From Litoreibacter sp. (GTDB taxonomy: Bacteria; Pseudomonadota; Alphaproteobacteria; Rhodobacterales; Rhodobacteraceae): a stretch of DNA of 49,164 nt. The position numbers and the translations under genes were made by a program. Positions 16,918-24,625 of the stretch are shown here, one piece after another. Location of the stretch: contig JAPORH010000072.1 of the NCBI GenBank assembly GCA_026710325.1, positions 1-49,164 of the forward strand, read 5' to 3'. The notes below the pieces were generated by a model. The model was not told the DNA's origin. It made no database searches and worked only from the letters and a program-made list of their open reading frames with translations. How positions within the stretch are numbered: the first letter of the stretch is position 1; each line of letters begins with the position of its first letter.

Positions 16918-18103
16918 ACTTTGTGAGTATGCGCATACCGCGCTCGATCCCATCCAAGGTCATCGGCACCATGCGCTCTTTGCCAAAAATGCCCTGGATC
17001 ATCTGTGTCGACTGAGTGTGGCGCCAGTAACGCTGATCAAGCGGGTTGATCCACAGATTAGAAGGCCATTGATCACGGGCGCGGGCGAGCCAGGTCTCGC
17101 CGCTTTCGGCGTTCCAATGCTCATTTGCCCCGCCTGGATACGCAATCTCATAAGGGCTCATCGAGGCGTCGCCGACAAAGATACATTTGTAGTCTGGCCC
17201 GAAACTGCGAAGAAGCTCCCAAGTCTCTGTCTGTTCTGACCAACGACGGCGGTTATTTGTCCAGACGCCTTCATAGAGGCAGTTGTGGAAATAGTAGTGT
17301 TTGAGGTGCTTGAACTCGGTCTTGGCGGCAGAGAAGAGCTCCTCGACGATCTTGATGTGCGGGTCCATTGAGCCGCCGACATCAAGAAACAGCAGCACTT
17401 TGACTGCGTTTCGCCGTTCCGGCCGGGTTTTGACGTCGAGATAGCCGTTTTCGGCAGTCGCCCGGATGGTACCATTCAAATCCAGCTCATCGGCTGCTCC
17501 GTCGCGGGCCCACCGTCTGAGCCGCTTTAGCGCGACTTTGATATTTCGCGTGCCCAGCTCGACCGAGCCGTCCAGGTCGCGAAACTCCCGCTTGTCCCAG
17601 ACTTTGACCGCGCGTTGGTGCCGACTCTCATGCTGGCCGATCCGCACGCCTTCGGGGTTGTAGCCATAAGCGCCAAAGGGGGAGGTGCCTGCCGTGCCGA
17701 TCCACTTGTTACCGCCCTGATGACGTTTTTCCTGCTCTTTGAGCCGCTCTTTCAGCGTTTCCATCAGCTTGTCGAAGCCACCTAGGCCCTCAATTTCGGC
17801 GCGCTCTTCTTCAGTGAGATGTTTTTCGGCCAGCTTGCGCAGCCACTCTTCGGGGATCTCAACGCTTTCCAGCATCTCGCCGATATCAGCCGCCTCTAGC
17901 GCCTCGAAGGTTGCAGCGAAGGCACGGTCAAATCGGTCAAGATGGCGCTCGTCCTTCACCATCACGGTACGCGCGAAAAAGTAAAACCCGTCTATGTCAT
18001 AGGTGACGAGGCCTGCCCGCAACCCTTCAAGGAAAGAAAGGTATTCGCGCAAAGAGACAGGAACCTTCGCGGCCCGTAAGTTGTCAAACAGGCGCATGAA
18101 CAT
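16916..18103 (-). CDS. CoxE-like VWA-domain protein, partner of the MoxR ATPase
   Basis: 395-aa protein. The N-terminal half is helical and highly charged (EERAEIEGLGGFDKLMETL, then KERLKEQEKRHQGG). The C-terminal half is a von Willebrand A domain with a MIDAS start LLFLDVGGSMD (Asp241, Ser245, DxGxS). CoxE-type VWA proteins work with MoxR AAA+ ATPases as metal-dependent chaperone systems inserting cofactors or assembling complexes. Here the MoxR gene opens the same operon. No CO-dehydrogenase genes are nearby, so the client is unknown. Starts at 18103 or 18097 are both possible; the gene begins 6 nt after the microprotein stop. Confidence 0.85.
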   Translation of the reverse strand: MFMRLFDNLRAAKVPVSLREYLSFLEGLRAGLVTYDIDGFYFFARTVMVKDERHLDRFDRAFAATFEALEAADIGEMLESVEIPEEWLRKLAEKHLTEEERAEIEGLGGFDKLMETLKERLKEQEKRHQGGNKWIGTAGTSPFGAYGYNPEGVRIGQHESRHQRAVKVWDKREFRDLDGSVELGTRNIKVALKRLRRWARDGAADELDLNGTIRATAENGYLDVKTRPERRNAVKVLLFLDVGGSMDPHIKIVEELFSAAKTEFKHLKHYYFHNCLYEGVWTNNRRRWSEQTETWELLRSFGPDYKCIFVGDASMSPYEIAYPGGANEHWNAESGETWLARARDQWPSNLWINPLDQRYWRHTQSTQMIQGIFGKERMVPMTLDGIERGMRILTK

Positions 18104-18109
18104 GGGCGC

Positions 18110-18280
18110 TCAAGCCCCTTGGCGGGCAATGAAAATCGTGATGAATAGCGCGACAAAGCCAAAGAAGATGCCGAAGCCCACGGCATATTGGCCCATGTCT
18201 TTCTTGTTGCCGCCCCGGCGCCACATCACTGCCGTCCCAAAGAGCGCGCCAAAGGCTGCGCCCATCAAAAACCCGGTCAT
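18110..18280 (-). CDS. 56-aa two-transmembrane microprotein in the MoxR-VWA operon
   Basis: Encoded between the DUF2927 and VWA genes. Sequence MTGFLMGAAFGALFGTAVMW forms one hydrophobic Gly-rich helix, a short basic loop RRGGNKKDMG follows, and VGFGIFFGFVALFITIFIA forms a second. The start overlaps the DUF2927 stop (ATGA) and the stop is 6 nt before the VWA start, so translation coupling on both sides supports a real gene. The loop charge predicts a cytoplasmic loop with both ends periplasmic. No family recognised. Confidence 0.72.
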   Translation of the reverse strand: MTGFLMGAAFGALFGTAVMWRRGGNKKDMGQYAVGFGIFFGFVALFITIFIARQGA

Positions 18281-19671
18281 CCGCCCGCGCCTTTCGCCTG
18301 TTTCGGGCTCAGCGCGCGAATGTCAGCGACGCGGGCCCGAATGTTTTTCTCCGAGCCGAACCCATACCGGCCCCACCCAAGCGCGTCCAGCCGCACCGCG
18401 CGTGCCGCGTCTATGCGTCCCATATTCTCCAATGCTTGCGCCTGAAGCAGTAAAAGTGTTGCCAATACCACCGCGTTCTCGCCCTCCCGTGCGGCAGGCA
18501 ATGCTTCGGTCGTGACGGCGATTGCGGTCTCGTTCTGGCCCGTCGAAATGGCGAAGGCAGCAATCTGCGTGGCCATATGTGCCGCATGCAACGCGGTGCC
18601 GAAAAGTTGTCGGTATAGAGTGTTGGCTTTCAGGATATTCTCGACCGCCATCGCCGGTTGGGTGTTGAGGTTAACCCGACCATTCACGAAGTAAGACAGC
18701 GCCAGACGGTTGTCCTGCCAGCCACGAGACTTCGCAATATCAAGGGCTTGGCGAGCAAACTTCGTGCGGTCTGTTTGGCTGATCCTAGGCGCGAGCGCTT
18801 GGGAGATCAGCACATTCCAGCTGCGCGGGGTCACCGAAAGTGGGCCGCTCAAATTCGAACCACCACTTGGGTTCAGTCGTTTCAAAAGTCCTGGCAGCAG
18901 CCGTGCCGCCTCCTCCCGCGTCGTCCCGTTGCGCATCTCAGGCGCGTAATAGGCGCGCAGGATCAGCATGTCGAAGCCGGTCAGCACATTGTGAAAATTG
19001 TCATCGTTGAAGATCGAGTCGGGCAGCCGGTAAAGGTCATTCAGCGGGCCCAAAGCCTGTGCAATCTCCTCATGTAGGCAATCGCGTTGCTCTTGAGGGG
19101 GCATGTCTGACGGCAGAACGACGGTGACCTGTTCGCGCTTCGCGAGACGGGTCCAATCCGTCTGTGCACCGGAGCGCCTTGCACGGTACTCGTCAAAGCT
19201 TTCAACATTTGGAACCACGAAACAGGCTGCTTGTGGGATAGATCTTTGCAGCCGTTTGATCGGGATCGCGTCGATATTGATCTGGGCGCGCGCCCCCGGT
19301 TTTGCGCGCGATATGTCAATCTTGGCCTCCGCGCGCAGCCGCTTGATCAGATCATTCAGATCACGCTCCAAGAGCGCGGAGGGAGTGCCATTGACCGACA
19401 CCGTAATGGGGCCAACAAATCGCGTCAGAAACGGCAGCTCCACACCGCTTTCCATCTCAAAGGACAGGTCGAGGAAATCGCGCGCAATCTCTGCGTTAGA
19501 GCGGTAGGCGGGCTGCGCTGCGCTGGCCTTAAAGCGCTTTATCGGGGGCAGCTCGGGTAGGGCGGTGGCCGACCGGCTCGCGGTTTCAGGCGCCTGCACA
19601 CCGCAAGCCGACAGCGCGAGCGCAGTTCCAAGCAGAAAAAGAGGCAGAATCAGACGGGCAGGGCGAAACAT
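18277..19671 (-). CDS. DUF2927-domain lipoprotein
   Basis: 464 aa. Signal peptide MFRPARLILPLFLLGTALAL ends at lipobox LSAC, with Cys23 the lipidation site. A DUF2927 domain follows (ARDFLDLSFEMESGVELPFL, then FVGPITVSVNG) with a motif CLHEEIAQALGPLND around residue 200. That HE...QALG pattern recalls zinc-protease helices but lacks a second His at the right spacing, so catalysis is doubtful. The C-terminal half is helical, TPR-like in spacing. The start at 19671 has AAAGG just upstream; the in-frame extension to 19818 has no signal peptide logic. Function unknown. It sits 7 nt after the GNAT gene. Confidence 0.82.
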   Translation of the reverse strand: MFRPARLILPLFLLGTALALSACGVQAPETASRSATALPELPPIKRFKASAAQPAYRSNAEIARDFLDLSFEMESGVELPFLTRFVGPITVSVNGTPSALLERDLNDLIKRLRAEAKIDISRAKPGARAQINIDAIPIKRLQRSIPQAACFVVPNVESFDEYRARRSGAQTDWTRLAKREQVTVVLPSDMPPQEQRDCLHEEIAQALGPLNDLYRLPDSIFNDDNFHNVLTGFDMLILRAYYAPEMRNGTTREEAARLLPGLLKRLNPSGGSNLSGPLSVTPRSWNVLISQALAPRISQTDRTKFARQALDIAKSRGWQDNRLALSYFVNGRVNLNTQPAMAVENILKANTLYRQLFGTALHAAHMATQIAAFAISTGQNETAIAVTTEALPAAREGENAVVLATLLLLQAQALENMGRIDAARAVRLDALGWGRYGFGSEKNIRARVADIRALSPKQAKGAGG

Positions 19672-19678
19672 CGCGCCT

Positions 19679-20122
19679 TTATAGCCTGCTATATTTGATA
19701 AACGGTGTTTTTTGCCCAATCCGGTCGTAAAGCTGGCGGGCTGTTGCGTTAAAGTCTTGCGTTGTCCAGTAGACGCTCGGCGTGCCCGCCTCATCTGCGG
19801 CTTTGTAGACAGCCTCAATCAGGGCGCGCCCGGCGCCAGTGCCTCTGATTTCCGGGTCGACATAGAGGTCTTGCAGGTAGCAACAGTTCTCAACGGTCCA
19901 GCCGTGGCGGTGGAACAGGTAGTGCGTCAACCCAATCGCTCGCCCGTCTTTCAAAGCCATGAACCCGTTGTATTCCTGAGGGTCATCACCCAAAAGGCGC
20001 TCGAAATAGATGTCGTAGATTTCTTGCGGACGCGTGGTCTCGTAAAAGGCTAAATAGGCCTTCCAAAGCCGCGCCCATTCGGGTTTATCGGCCCGCTCTA
20101 ACGGGCGAACAATCAAGCTCAT
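19679..20122 (-). CDS. GNAT-family N-acetyltransferase
   Basis: 147-aa single-domain GNAT: MSLIVRPLERADKPEWARLW at the start, the acetyl-CoA region LQDLYVDPEIRGTGAGRALI (motif A, RGTGAG), and a C-terminal TPSVYWTTQDFNATARQLYD. GNATs of this subgroup acetylate small amines or protein lysines. The substrate is not evident. The start overlaps the MoxR stop by 4 nt, and the DUF2927 gene follows 7 nt after its end, so it belongs to the MoxR-VWA operon. Confidence 0.86.
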   Translation of the reverse strand: MSLIVRPLERADKPEWARLWKAYLAFYETTRPQEIYDIYFERLLGDDPQEYNGFMALKDGRAIGLTHYLFHRHGWTVENCCYLQDLYVDPEIRGTGAGRALIEAVYKAADEAGTPSVYWTTQDFNATARQLYDRIGQKTPFIKYSRL

Positions 20123-20958
20123 CTTTGCGCCCGGGCCATAAAGGCCAGCCGTTCAAACAGGTGTACGTCCTGCTCGTTTTTCAACAAAGCGCCATGCAGC
20201 TTGGGCAGTGCCTGTGCGCCGTCGCGTTTCAAATCGGCCGGGTCAAGGTCTTCCGCCAGAAGCAATTTCAACCAATCCAGCACTTCGGAAGTAGACGGTT
20301 TCTTCTTCAGCCCCGGGGTCTCCCGCACCTCGAAGAATTGGGTCAACGCCGTTTCCAACAGGGCAGGTTTAATCCCCGGATGATGCAGCTCGACGATCTT
20401 TTTCAAGGTCTCCGCATCCGGGAATTTGATGTAGTGGAAGAAGCAGCGGCGCAAAAACGCGTCTGGCAGTTCTTTTTCGTTGTTGGAGGTGATGATCACG
20501 ATGGGGCGCTGTTTTGCGGTGACCGTCTCGCCGGTCTCATAGACATGGAACTCCATCCGGTCGAGCTCTTGCAGCAGATCGTTGGGAAATTCGATATCGG
20601 CCTTGTCGACCTCATCGATCAGCAGAACCTTGCGCTCTTCCGCCGCAAAGGCCTGCCACAGCTTACCCTTGCGAATGTAATTGCTCACGTCATGGACTTT
20701 TTCGTCGCCTAGCTGGCTGTCGCGCAGGCGGGAGACCGCGTCATATTCGTGAAGACCCTGCTGCGCCTTGGTCGTCGATTTGACATGCCATTCGATCATC
20801 TCAAGCCCCATGGCGGCGGAAACCTGGCGCGCGAGCTCGGTCTTGCCGGTGCCGGGCTCCCCTTTGACAAGAAGCGGGCGTTCTAGTGTCACAGCGGCAT
20901 TCACCGCAATGGTCAGGTCGTCGGTCGCGACATAGCTGTCTGTTCCGTTGAATTTCAT
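20119..20958 (-). CDS. MoxR-family AAA+ ATPase (CoxD-like)
   Basis: 279-aa AAA+ ATPase with Walker A GEPGTGKT (33-40), Walker B VLLIDEVD (111-118), sensor 1 VIITSNNEKELPDAFLRR and arginine finger region FLRRCFFHY. MoxR ATPases pair with VWA proteins to remodel or activate target complexes. It is the first gene of the five-gene minus operon, followed by a 4-nt overlap with the GNAT gene. The 199 nt upstream, shared with dksA, must hold the operon promoter. Confidence 0.92.
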   Translation of the reverse strand: MKFNGTDSYVATDDLTIAVNAAVTLERPLLVKGEPGTGKTELARQVSAAMGLEMIEWHVKSTTKAQQGLHEYDAVSRLRDSQLGDEKVHDVSNYIRKGKLWQAFAAEERKVLLIDEVDKADIEFPNDLLQELDRMEFHVYETGETVTAKQRPIVIITSNNEKELPDAFLRRCFFHYIKFPDAETLKKIVELHHPGIKPALLETALTQFFEVRETPGLKKKPSTSEVLDWLKLLLAEDLDPADLKRDGAQALPKLHGALLKNEQDVHLFERLAFMARAQR

Positions 20959-21062
20959 AGAAGTCCTGACCCTTTATGCGCCGATTTTGTTAAGGTTAAC
21001 CACGTGTTCAATTTCCTTTCATAACGCGGCTTTCGGGCGTGACAAGGTCATAGGCATTCGCT

Positions 21063-21081
21063 AAACCCTGCCGCAGGGTTT
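21063..21081. promoter_or_regulatory. Perfect palindrome AAACCCTG-CCG-CAGGGTTT upstream of dksA
   Basis: 8-bp perfect arms with a 3-nt centre, about 77 nt before the dksA start and inside the divergent dksA-MoxR spacer. There is no T-run beyond the TTT of the arm and no gene ending here, so an operator or leader hairpin fits better than a terminator. Confidence 0.4.
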
Positions 21082-21157
21082 GACCCAAAGCCGCCACCCC
21101 GAGTCGACCTTGTAAAGCGGGCAGGCGAAACGGCTTTGCAGTTAAGGGAGTTATGGG

Positions 21158-21580
21158 ATGAAAGCAGAGGTATTCCTGCCGGAGGATTACAAGCCGGCTG
21201 AGGACGAGCCATTCATGAATGAGCGCCAAACGGAGTATTTCCGCCGCAAGCTTCTCGACTGGAAGCAGTCCATCCTCGACGAGACCAATCTGACCATTGA
21301 AGGCATGCAGGAAGGCACCCGCAACATCCCTGACATCGCTGACCGTGCCTCGGAAGAGACCGACCGCGCGCTGGAGCTGCGCACCCGCGACCGCCAGCGC
21401 AAGCTAATCTCCAAGATCGACTCCGCGTTGCGCCGCATCGACGAAGGCGAATATGGCTATTGCGAAGACACAGGCGAGCCGATCTCGCTCAAGCGCCTCG
21501 ACGCCCGTCCAATCGCGACGCTGAGCCTGGAAGCGCAGGAACGCCACGAGCGGCGCGAAAAAGTACATCGCGACGATTGA
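21158..21580 (+). CDS. dksA: RNA polymerase-binding transcription factor DksA, single-cysteine form
   Basis: 140 aa. DksA binds the RNA polymerase secondary channel and, with ppGpp, tunes rRNA and amino-acid promoters. The coiled-coil tip motif DIADRA (Asp59, Asp62, Ala64) needed for activity is intact. The zinc-finger region is GYCEDTGEPI...ATLSLEAQ: only Cys102 remains, where E. coli DksA has four zinc cysteines. A cysteine-poor DksA is, as I recall, normal for Rhodobacter relatives and functional. GGGAG lies before the ATG. A clear terminator follows at 21603. Confidence 0.94.
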   Translation: MKAEVFLPEDYKPAEDEPFMNERQTEYFRRKLLDWKQSILDETNLTIEGMQEGTRNIPDIADRASEETDRALELRTRDRQRKLISKIDSALRRIDEGEYGYCEDTGEPISLKRLDARPIATLSLEAQERHERREKVHRDD

Positions 21581-21602
21581 TCCCGCCAAAGCCGTGAATA
21601 CC

Positions 21603-21627
21603 GCCGGGCCTAGCGCCCGGCTTTTTT
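21603..21627 (+). terminator. Rho-independent terminator of dksA
   Basis: Stem GCCGGGC (21603-21609) / GCCCGGC (21615-21621), 5-nt loop, then six Ts. It is 22 nt after the dksA stop and only 17 nt before the LysE-type gene. Confidence 0.9.
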
Positions 21628-21644
21628 ATTTGTAAGCTGCCCAA

Positions 21645-22238
21645 ATGCTTAGCTTCGCCGCCGCTGTTTTTCTTCTCATCATCACGCCTGGGCCGGGGGT
21701 CTTATCTCTCGCTGGTGTCGGTGCGGCCTATGGGTTTCGCGCGGGGCTTCGCTATTTCATCGGGCTTTTCATCGGAACCAATCTGGTGGCGCTTGCGGTG
21801 GTCACGGGCCTGGCGGCGCTGATCCTGGCCAACCCGGTGATCCGCACCGTATTGATGGGGGCCTCAACCGCCTATTTGCTCTTCATGGCCTACAAGATCG
21901 CAACCGCTGGCAGCCAAATCGGCTTCAGTGCGGCCGCGCGCCAGCCCGGAATTCGAGACGGGCTTATGCTCCAAGCGATCAACCCAAAGGCTTACGTGGT
22001 CAATACAACGCTGTTCTCGGGCTTTGCTTTCTTCCCGGCGTCCTACACGGTTGAGGTCGCGCTCAAATTTCTCATTACAAATGTAATATGGTGTGCGCTG
22101 CATTTCCTATGGCTCTGGATCGGCGCCCGCATCAAGGCGATGAACCTTGCCCCGAAGACGCAACGCATCATCAATATCTTCATGGCTTTTGCGCTCATAG
22201 GCGTGGTCGGCCTCGCCCTATGGGCGTCGCGTCCCTGA
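21645..22238 (+). CDS. LysE/RhtB-family amino-acid exporter
   Basis: 197-aa inner-membrane protein with about six hydrophobic helices. The N-terminal FLLIITPGPGVLSLAGVG contains the family's TPGP signature, then GFRAGLRYFIGLFIGTNL and NPKAYVV in the middle loop. LysE/RhtB proteins export amino acids or related metabolites; the substrate cannot be read from sequence. The ATG is just 17 nt after the dksA terminator and has no obvious ribosome site, so it may be translated from a nearly leaderless transcript or by read-through. Confidence 0.88.
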   Translation: MLSFAAAVFLLIITPGPGVLSLAGVGAAYGFRAGLRYFIGLFIGTNLVALAVVTGLAALILANPVIRTVLMGASTAYLLFMAYKIATAGSQIGFSAAARQPGIRDGLMLQAINPKAYVVNTTLFSGFAFFPASYTVEVALKFLITNVIWCALHFLWLWIGARIKAMNLAPKTQRIINIFMAFALIGVVGLALWASRP

Positions 22239-22239
22239 T

Positions 22240-22294
22240 CTTCATTGCTTCAAAAATATCCCTGGGGAGGGCGCAGCCCGGGGGCAGAGCTCCC
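22240..22294 (-). repeat. Dispersed 3'-end repeat, copy C (minus strand)
   Basis: On the minus strand this reads GGGAGCTCTGCCCCC..., a GGGC-TGC-GCCC mini-hairpin, then the tail GGATATTTTTGAAGCAATGA... ending at 22240. It starts 27 nt after the xthA stop and follows xthA's orientation, confirming the gene-end association seen for the plus-strand copies. Confidence 0.75.
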
Positions 22295-22320
22295 TCGACC
22301 AAACCCATGGCACAGAGCCC

Positions 22321-23103
22321 TTAAAGCGCCAACTCCACCCAGACGGGTACATGATCCGAGGGCTTCTCCCGTCCTCGGATCTCGTGATCAATCTTGCAAT
22401 CCATCAGACAGTCTGCCGCCTGTGGGGACAGCAACAAATGATCAATCCGGATCCCGTCATTGCGGTTCCACGCACCCGCTTGGTAGTCCCAGAAAGAATA
22501 CTGCTCCGGCGCTTGGTTGCGGGCGCGGAAAGCATCGGTAAACCCTAAGTTCAAAATCCGGCGAAAGGCGGCGCGGCTCTCGGGGCGGTAAAGCGCATCG
22601 CCTTCCCAGGCCTCAGGGCGCTTAGCGTCCTCTGGCTGCGGAATGATGTTGTAGTCGCCGGCCATCATCGTTGGGATTTCCTCGGCAAGCAGTTCTTCAG
22701 CGCGGGTCCGAAGCCGTTCCATCCAGGCCAATTTGTAGTCAAATTTCGGGCCAGGAGCAGGGTTGCCGTTGGGGAGATACAGCCCGCATACGCGCACCGG
22801 TTTTTCGTCACCCATCACCAGCGCCTCGATCCAGCGGGCCTGTTCGTCGCTGTCGTCACCAGGCAAGCCGCGGCGCACGTCTTCCAAGGGGAGCTTCGAT
22901 AGGATTGCCACACCATTGAAGCTTTTCTGCCCATGGGTTTCGACGTTGTAGCCGCGTTCCTCGAACAGCTCGCGCGGAAAGGCCTCGTCGACGGATTTGA
23001 TTTCCTGCAGCACGGCCACATCGGGTTGCGCCTCATCCAGCCAATCCGGCAGGGCGTTGATGCGGGCCTTGATGCCATTGATGTTGAAGGTGGCGATTTT
23101 CAT
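22321..23103 (-). CDS. xthA: Exodeoxyribonuclease III (AP endonuclease)
   Basis: 260-aa EEP-fold nuclease. Landmarks: MKIATFNINGIKAR, the metal Glu in AVLQEIKS, GVAILSK, the catalytic block LYLPNGNP, the metal ligands in GDYNIIPQPEDA, and the C-terminal IDHLLLS and PSDHVPVWVEL with the catalytic Asp-His. It cuts DNA at abasic sites and trims 3' ends in base-excision repair. Full length and intact. It is convergent with the LysE-type gene and shares a strand with the next gene upstream, 27 nt away. Confidence 0.95.
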   Translation of the reverse strand: MKIATFNINGIKARINALPDWLDEAQPDVAVLQEIKSVDEAFPRELFEERGYNVETHGQKSFNGVAILSKLPLEDVRRGLPGDDSDEQARWIEALVMGDEKPVRVCGLYLPNGNPAPGPKFDYKLAWMERLRTRAEELLAEEIPTMMAGDYNIIPQPEDAKRPEAWEGDALYRPESRAAFRRILNLGFTDAFRARNQAPEQYSFWDYQAGAWNRNDGIRIDHLLLSPQAADCLMDCKIDHEIRGREKPSDHVPVWVELAL

Positions 23104-23130
23104 GAGAGCCCCCGGGCTGCAATTGACCCG

Positions 23131-23859
23131 TCAGATATCGCCCGCAGAAGCAGCGGGGGCAAGAGCAGCTTGCAGCCAAAGCGCGTCAATCTTGGCGAGC
23201 GCGGCGGCATCAAACTGGTCTTCGACCTCCCAATACCGGCCGGAGGGGACTATATAACCCAGCTTTTCCTCCGCGCGCAGTGCGGCTTGTGCTGCTCCGC
23301 GGTCAAAGGGTAGCGGGTCCAATGATGCCAACTTGTCTTGGGCTGCGCGTGGAAAGACAAGGCGACTCTCCTGTTGCGACAAGTTCACCACGGCGCAGCC
23401 CTGTTCGGCAGCCATAATCATCAGACGTGCCGATTTCGCTTCCAGCGATTGCAACGTCACATCAGCGCGCAGCGGGTCTGCCTCGCCGGTGCCGTAAAAA
23501 TGCGTGTTGCCCGTTGGTTTGTAGACCATGTCGCAGCCAAAATAGGCCAAGACGCGTGGTTTGTGGTGACGCAAGGCCCAGTAACCTGCCGTAAATGCCA
23601 TGGTGCCACCTGCATAAACAAAGCCGCCATAGAGGTTTTGCGCAGAGACATAGGCCTCAGCCGTCACAATGCTCTGGCCCTCAGTCAAGTCGGTTGGGAC
23701 GTTTTCTTGCGGAAAATCCTCGGGATGGATTAGGCTGTCCCAGTCGGGGCGCACAGCATAGGCGTTGTTAATCGCCATGATATGGTCGATGCCCGCTCGA
23801 TCCCAATCACGCGCTTCCACCGCGTTCGGCGCACTGCCTAAAATCAAAACTGTATTCAT
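23131..23859 (-). CDS. Rossmann-like protein of unknown function (DUF115/MptE-like resemblance)
   Basis: 242-aa cytoplasmic protein. It opens with a Rossmann-like strand-loop MNTVLILGSAPNAVEARDWD, then IMAINNAYAVRPDWDSLIHP and later VLAYFGCDMVYK and FYGTGEADPLR. The ILGSxPN...AINN pattern is like DUF115 / MptE-type and some glycosyltransferase proteins that bind nucleotides or sugar-nucleotides. This is a weak resemblance and I do not assign function. The start at 23859 follows GGGAACC; an in-frame extension to 23931 adds an unlikely Cys/Arg-rich peptide. No surface-polysaccharide genes are nearby. Confidence 0.7.
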   Translation of the reverse strand: MNTVLILGSAPNAVEARDWDRAGIDHIMAINNAYAVRPDWDSLIHPEDFPQENVPTDLTEGQSIVTAEAYVSAQNLYGGFVYAGGTMAFTAGYWALRHHKPRVLAYFGCDMVYKPTGNTHFYGTGEADPLRADVTLQSLEAKSARLMIMAAEQGCAVVNLSQQESRLVFPRAAQDKLASLDPLPFDRGAAQAALRAEEKLGYIVPSGRYWEVEDQFDAAALAKIDALWLQAALAPAASAGDI

Positions 23860-23976
23860 GGTTCCCGTGAGCCCTCGACGACACGTGGTGGATATAGTTC
23901 GCAGTTCACATCTGGCGACGGGGTGGGACAAAATCGCACATATTCTTCCGAAGTTTCAACGCGCTCGCCTGAGAAA

Positions 23977-24004
23977 TTGAAAAAGCCGCTGATTTCTGTA
24001 TAGC
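23977..24004 (+). promoter_or_regulatory. Candidate promoter of the interrupted lipoprotein gene
   Basis: TTGAAA (23977-23982) and TATAGC (23999-24004) are spaced 16 bp and lie 33 nt before the ATG at 24037. Reasonable sigma-70-type match by eye only. Confidence 0.35.
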
Positions 24005-24036
24005 TAAGAAAAAACAAAACGGTTTGAGGCCGATCG

Positions 24037-24219
24037 ATGCAGAAAATCTTGATAACCGCCGCCTTTGGCGCGCTAGTGGCCTGTGGCGTGCCGCCAGAGG
24101 AGGACAACGTGTCCTAGGACGCGTTTAAACCGCTAAACCGAGCGCTTATTGTGCCGGTGGATGCCGCAACGCTCGAACAATCGCCCGCCTGGGCGGAGCT
24201 CGTCGCAAGCTACGAGTGA
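24037..24219 (+). pseudogene. Small lipoprotein gene interrupted by an in-frame TAG
   Basis: From ATG 24037 the frame encodes a lipoprotein start, MQKILITAAFGALVACG with lipobox LVAC (Cys16), then GVPPEEDNVS, and hits TAG at 24115-24117. The same frame then continues for 33 sense codons (DAFKPLNRALIVPVDAATLE, QSPAWAELVASYE) to a TGA at 24217. The downstream part looks protein-like in composition. One base change (for example TGG or CAG to TAG) would restore a 60-aa lipoprotein. Possibilities: a recent nonsense mutation, a sequencing error, or a genuine 26-aa lipopeptide. It ends 3 nt before the convergent erpA stop. Confidence 0.6.
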
Positions 24220-24222
24220 ATT

Positions 24223-24552
24223 TTACATCGAGAAAGACGTGCCGCATCCGCAGGAGGAGGTGGCGTTGGGGTTGTCGATGACGAACCGCGCGCCAATCAA
24301 CTCTTCTGTGAAATCAATCACTGCGTTTTCCAAGAAGGGTAGGGAGACGCTGTCGACAACAACCTTCTCCCCCTCTTTCTCGAGGATCAGGTCATCCTCT
24401 GCTGGCGTGTCGAGCTTGATTTCATATTGAAACCCGGAACAACCGCCACCTTCGACCGCGACCCGTAAGGCCTGGCCGCCATCGCCCGCGCCAATTTCAG
24501 ACAGGCGCGCAAAAGCGCGATCGGTGACTTTTGGGGGCAGGGCAAGGTTCAT
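24223..24552 (-). CDS. erpA: Iron-sulfur cluster insertion protein (A-type carrier, ErpA/IscA family)
   Basis: 109-aa A-type Fe-S carrier with the three conserved cysteines: Cys38 in GGGCSGFQYEI, and Cys101 and Cys103 in SSCGCGTSFSM. It passes Fe-S clusters to apoproteins in the cytoplasm. Sequence favours ErpA over IscA, as the gene is not next to isc or suf genes, but these paralogues are hard to separate. The start is ATG 24552; a TTG further up at 24567 is rejected. It is divergent from dgt. Confidence 0.87.
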   Translation of the reverse strand: MNLALPPKVTDRAFARLSEIGAGDGGQALRVAVEGGGCSGFQYEIKLDTPAEDDLILEKEGEKVVVDSVSLPFLENAVIDFTEELIGARFVIDNPNATSSCGCGTSFSM

Positions 24553-24625
24553 TTTCGCGTCTCGCAACTGTTACGCCTCCAATGTAAGATCAGATTGGGA
24601 CAAGGACAAGAAGGGGCCGCACGCT

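Noticed and set aside
18277-19671. DUF2927 protein as an active zinc protease
   Set aside because: HEEIAQALG has the helix-like spacing start but lacks the second His of HExxH, so catalysis is not supported.
16916-20958. CO-dehydrogenase maturation genes (coxD/coxE)
   Set aside because: The MoxR and VWA proteins resemble CoxD and CoxE, but no structural CO-dehydrogenase genes are present, and such pairs are used by many systems.
24037-24219. TAG read as pyrrolysine or other recoding
   Set aside because: No recoding machinery or element is visible and the family context does not support it; mutation or sequencing error is simpler.
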